From positions 3,658,001-3,722,000 of the forward strand of contig JBHGNT010000011.1 in NCBI GenBank assembly GCA_043228905.1: 64,000 nt of DNA, read 5' to 3'. Position numbers and translations under genes: made by a program. Position 1 is the stretch's first letter; each line of letters opens with the position of its first letter. The stretch comes from Azolla caroliniana (lineage: Eukaryota > Polypodiophyta). The notes under the pieces are model-generated. The model saw nothing but the letters and a program-made list of their open reading frames with translations. It was not told where the DNA came from and did not search any database. Below, piece by piece: positions 60,709-64,000 of the stretch.

Positions 60709-63390
60709 AACATCCGAACCGACTCGGCTACCTTCGATCGGTTTTCTCTCTCGTCCGAGTTGGCTGTCTCCAACTTGTCTTCGGTCTTCTCGCCCTCGAT
60801 GGCGTCATCTCCCCTATGCGTGGTTGTTTTCGGCTCTCTCCTTTGGCTTCTCCCCTTCTGTCCGCTTCCGAACTTTTCCGCGGGTCCGCCCTCGGCTTCT
60901 TCAGCCGATCTGAAGTCGAACTTGTCAACCGACTCGGTGTCGCGGTCTCCGCTCCTTTCCTGCTGCCTTGCTTGGTCGTTTGGGACTATTCTCCCCCTCA
61001 AGTTCGGCACGTCAAGGTGACGCAATCCGAGCGCACCTGAGAATTGCCACAACTTGTCCAGACCAAGAGGCTTGGTGAAGATGTCGGCAGCCTGCCGATC
61101 CGTCGGAACGTACTGAAGTTCGACTTCACCCGAAAGGACACGCTCATGAACAAAATGGTAGTGCACCTCAATGTGCTTGGTCCGTGCGTGGAAGACGGGG
61201 TTCTTCGCGAGTTGGATTCTGCTGAGGTTGTCGCAGTAGATCGTCGTTGGATCGGACACCTCCTCTTGCAGGTCCTTACGTAGCCGCTTCAACCATATGG
61301 CTTCGCATGTCGCGACAGCCGCTCCTCGGTACTTAGCTTCGGTGCTCCACAATGCAACTGTCGGCTGCTTCTTACTGCTCCACGCGATCGCGGCACTCCT
61401 GAGGGAGAACGCGTATCCATACGTGGATCGGCGATCGGCGGCGTTGCCAGCCCAATCAGCATCGGTGTAGCCCACTAACTGCTCGGCTGTACCAGTCCGA
61501 TATAGCAGTCCCCGGTCCTTAGTGCCGTTGACATACCGAAGTATGCGTTGCGCACACTGAAGGTGCTCCTCGGTAGGTCGCGCCATGAACTGACTGATCA
61601 CCCCGACCGGATAGCTGAGGTCGGGTCGGGTGATGGTCAAGTATATAAGGCTTCCGACAATTTGTCAGAACCTCGTCGGGTCGCACACCTTTCCCGTATC
61701 GGGACGAAGCTTGACGGTTCTATCCAGAGGAGTTGAGACGGACTTACAGTCGGCCATCCCGAATTTGAAGAGCATACTCAGCACGTAGTGACGTTGGCTG
61801 ATCAATATGCCTTCGGGGGTACGGATCACTTCGATCCCGAGGAAGTAATGAAGGTCCCCCAGATCCTTCATGTCGAACGATGCCGCAAGCTGGAGCTTCA
61901 CGCGGTCGATTTCACCTAGGTCGGCGCCGGTGATGACCAAGTCATCAACATATAGTAAAATACTAACCGGTCCGAGTCGACCTTTCCGAATGAACAAGGA
62001 AGAGTCCGATTTTGACGTGACAAAGCCCATCCGACGCAGTTGTTGCGTGATCTTCGCGTTCCAGGCACACGGGGCTTGGTTTAGTCCGTAAAGGGACTTC
62101 TTCAGTCGGCATACTGCCAAGGAGTTCGTTCCAGAGTGAAATCCAGGGGGTTGTACCATGTACACCTGTTCCTCAAGGTCACCTTGCAGGAACGCATTCT
62201 TTACATCCATCTGATGTAAGTGCCACCCCTTCGCCGCAGCTACTGCTAGCAAAACACGGACGGTCGTCATTTTCGCGACCAGCGCAAATGTCTCATCGTA
62301 GTCGATGCCGTGTTTCTGCGCGTAGCCCTTTGCCACTAGCCGAGCCTTGTACCGGTTGACCGAGCCATCGGTGTTGTACTTGACGTTGTACACCCACCTA
62401 CACCCGATCGGCTTCACACCCTTCGGTGCGTCAACGCGTTCTCCGCCAATGCGTGCATCTCTTCCTCCATCGTGGCACGCCAATTCGCGTTTTTAGCCGC
62501 TTCTGCGTAGCTCTCCGGCTCGCGCACTTCCGCTACACGGGTCATGTATGCATAATGATGCGCCATGTACTCGTTGTATCCGAACCGCAGAACAAGATTC
62601 TTCTCGGCCGACGCGGTCTTCATCTTTAAAGACCTGTCACCGGTTCCCTCGGAGTCAGACTCGCGTCGGTCAGACTCGTTCCTATCCGTGCCGGAATCCA
62701 ACACCTTCTTCTTCCCTTTCTCTTTGTGTGTAAGCCGTCTCCTCGGCTTCCTCCGCGGGGAATGCACGGCCGAGTCTCCACTACTCGCCGGCTCTTCATC
62801 GGACTGGTCGTACCGACTCAGTCGTCCAATCGGTCCACTTAACCGGAGTGAAATTGGACTCTCTTCGCGGGTCTCGATTTCGGGCTCATCCGGAGGCATC
62901 TCGGCCTCGCTGATCTCATCGTCAGAGCTCGGATTGGAGTCGAGGTTCGTAGTCGGGGGCAGGTACCAGGACGCGGACTCGTCAAACACAACGTCGCGGC
63001 TCACACGCGCTTGTTTGGTGAGAGGGTTATAGCACTTATAACCCTTCTGCTCGTCCGAGTAACCGACCAAGATGCATTTCTCGGCCTTTGCGTCCAGCTT
63101 CCTCCTTTTCTCCTTCAGTATATGCACATACGCAATGCTACCGAACACCCTCAAGTGTCGCAAGTTCGGCTTCGTTCCGAAATATAGCTCGTGCGCCGAC
63201 ACTTTGTCTCCGATCCGGTTCTGAATGTATACCGCGGTCCTTACCGCCTTGGCCCAGTAGAACTTGGGCAAGCTCTTCTCCTCCAGCATTGCCCGTGCCG
63301 CTTCCACAATCGACCGATTCTTTCTCTCAGCCACGCCGTTCTGCTCCGGCGTGTGTCGGGGTAGTTGTGGTTCGTGCGGCGAAGTCGCAG
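60709..63390 (-). pseudogene. copia fragment E (G family): integrase end, RT, RNase H, charged tail
   Basis: From about 63390 leftward: HTPEQNGVAERKNR (integrase E), RHLRVFGSIAYVHILKEKRR, connection, and FGYNEYMAHHYAYM with EEEMHA. A frame change at about 62414-62483 follows, then IGCRWVYNVKY, HLHQMDVKNAFLQGDLEE and ILLYVDDLVITG (about 61960-61925). A stop after DPTRF (61665) precedes QIVGSLIYLT. RNase H: GYTDADWAGNAADRRST, WSTEAKYRGA (TEAEY altered), IYCDNLSRIQLAKN, TKHIEVHYHF, DIFTKPLG. After LRG with a polypurine-like tract at about 60985-61000, a charged tail (SRKQPR..., EKTEDKLETANSDERENRSK) runs on to 60709. No LTR, gag or protease. Closest to G and J. Confidence 0.9.
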
Positions 63391-64000
63391 GGACTAAGGT
63401 TAAGGGGAGTTGAAGGAACTTTATTAGGCTTGCGTGCAAATGTTAGGAAGATAAAGGATATGAGGAATAATAGTTTGAAGTAATATGTGTGAGAGAGAGA
63501 CTAGTATAGATAAAAGATAGAGGCAATGTATGATTCAAGACGCAAGATAGAGACAAAGTATGATTTAAGACAAAAAAGTATATGATATGAACATGATGTA
63601 TATTATGAATACAAGATTTTACCAACTTTACAATGTTTGGTAGCAAGATGAACCCTTTCTCTACCGACCCTTGATTCGAACTCTTGACTCCAACTTGGAA
63701 ACACGAGCCTTTTCACCAACAAGCTAACTTGTTTGTTTCTTTGATTATCTTATTTCTCTAACTTTCTCTTGATTCCTTTGTTTTCCCTTTCCCCTCTTTA
63801 TATAAGTGTTGCCATGCATATGGTAATGTATGGGATCATGGCATGCATGCAATGCATGAGTTACATGTAATGCATGATCGCCATTTGGCGCACATGCATT
63901 GCATGTGATGAATGATGGCTATGGATGAAAATAGATATGGGATAAGTATAATGATGAAAATGCATTCTAAAATAACTAACCTAGCTTAGTGGTGTATGCT
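63391..64000 (-). promoter_or_regulatory. unassigned AT-rich region with minus-strand TATA and RY-motif cluster
   Basis: No coding sequence is seen. On the minus strand CTTATATAAAG at 63796-63806 is a good TATA box. Upstream of it in that orientation (63813-63925) lie at least six CATGCA/TGCATG motifs, including GGCATGCATGCAATGCATG. The layout resembles an LTR U3 or a promoter, possibly of an element interrupted at 63390, but no TG/CA ends can be placed. GA-rich imperfect repeats (GATAGAGGCAATGTATGATT / GATAGAGACAAAGTATGATT) occur at 63515-63570. Confidence 0.4.

Overview
This window looks like plant nuclear DNA, and almost all of it is nested transposable elements. The signs are Ty1/copia and Ty3/gypsy polyproteins of plant type, primer-binding sites matching plant initiator tRNA-Met (TGGTATCAGAGC), a plant L1-type LINE with a CCHC ORF1 protein, and a hAT-like MITE. 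I find no convincing host gene, tRNA, rRNA or CRISPR. The species cannot be told from the sequence. Elements are lettered A to M and U so that entries can refer to one another.

Left part (1-14.3 kb): a GT/AT-rich minisatellite and microsatellites (1-1255); a degenerate LINE (1256-6130); an antisense LTR scrap of the gypsy L family (6131-6309); a truncated copia copy A (6310-7190); an antisense gypsy gag-protease remnant M (7360-8866); unassigned AT-rich DNA; a decayed copia element B (10449-13510); and a 135-bp tandem duplication.

Middle (14.3-33.1 kb): a decayed, unrecognised ORF (U) with a long coiled-coil C-terminal part and a 486-bp 3' LTR is split by copia element G (15243-26538, TSD GAGTT). 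G is itself split by the intact copia element F (18819-24271, TSD GTGGC, LTRs read as identical). Next come gypsy element L (28566-32414) and a LINE ORF2 tail (32415-33100) that appears to continue the LINE that breaks off at 6130.

Right part (33.1-64 kb): about 3.8 kb of unassigned AT-rich DNA, then an old copia element J (about 37000-60708) broken up by later insertions: solo LTR K (TSD AAGGT), containing F-family element I (TSD GGACT), containing F-family element H (TSD CGGGG); a hAT-like MITE (49504-50177); decayed copia element C (50599-54204); and intact copia element D (54771-60565, TSD AACAT, LTRs differing at one base). An antisense copia fragment E (60709-63390) and a probable antisense LTR/promoter region close the window.

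Two copies, F and D, keep one long gag-protease-integrase-RT-RNase H frame with all catalytic motifs visible and (near-)identical LTRs, so they are young and could be autonomous. I would be equally intact without the insertion of H. H has two 1-nt frameshifts despite identical LTRs. Removing each younger element plus one TSD copy restores the older reading frame (checked by arithmetic for G in U, F in G and H in I), which makes the relative insertion order secure. The least ordinary features are the palindrome arrays in the U3 of C and D, the extra charged region after RNase H in the G/E lineage, the unidentified U ORF, and an interleaved pair of inverted repeats in L.
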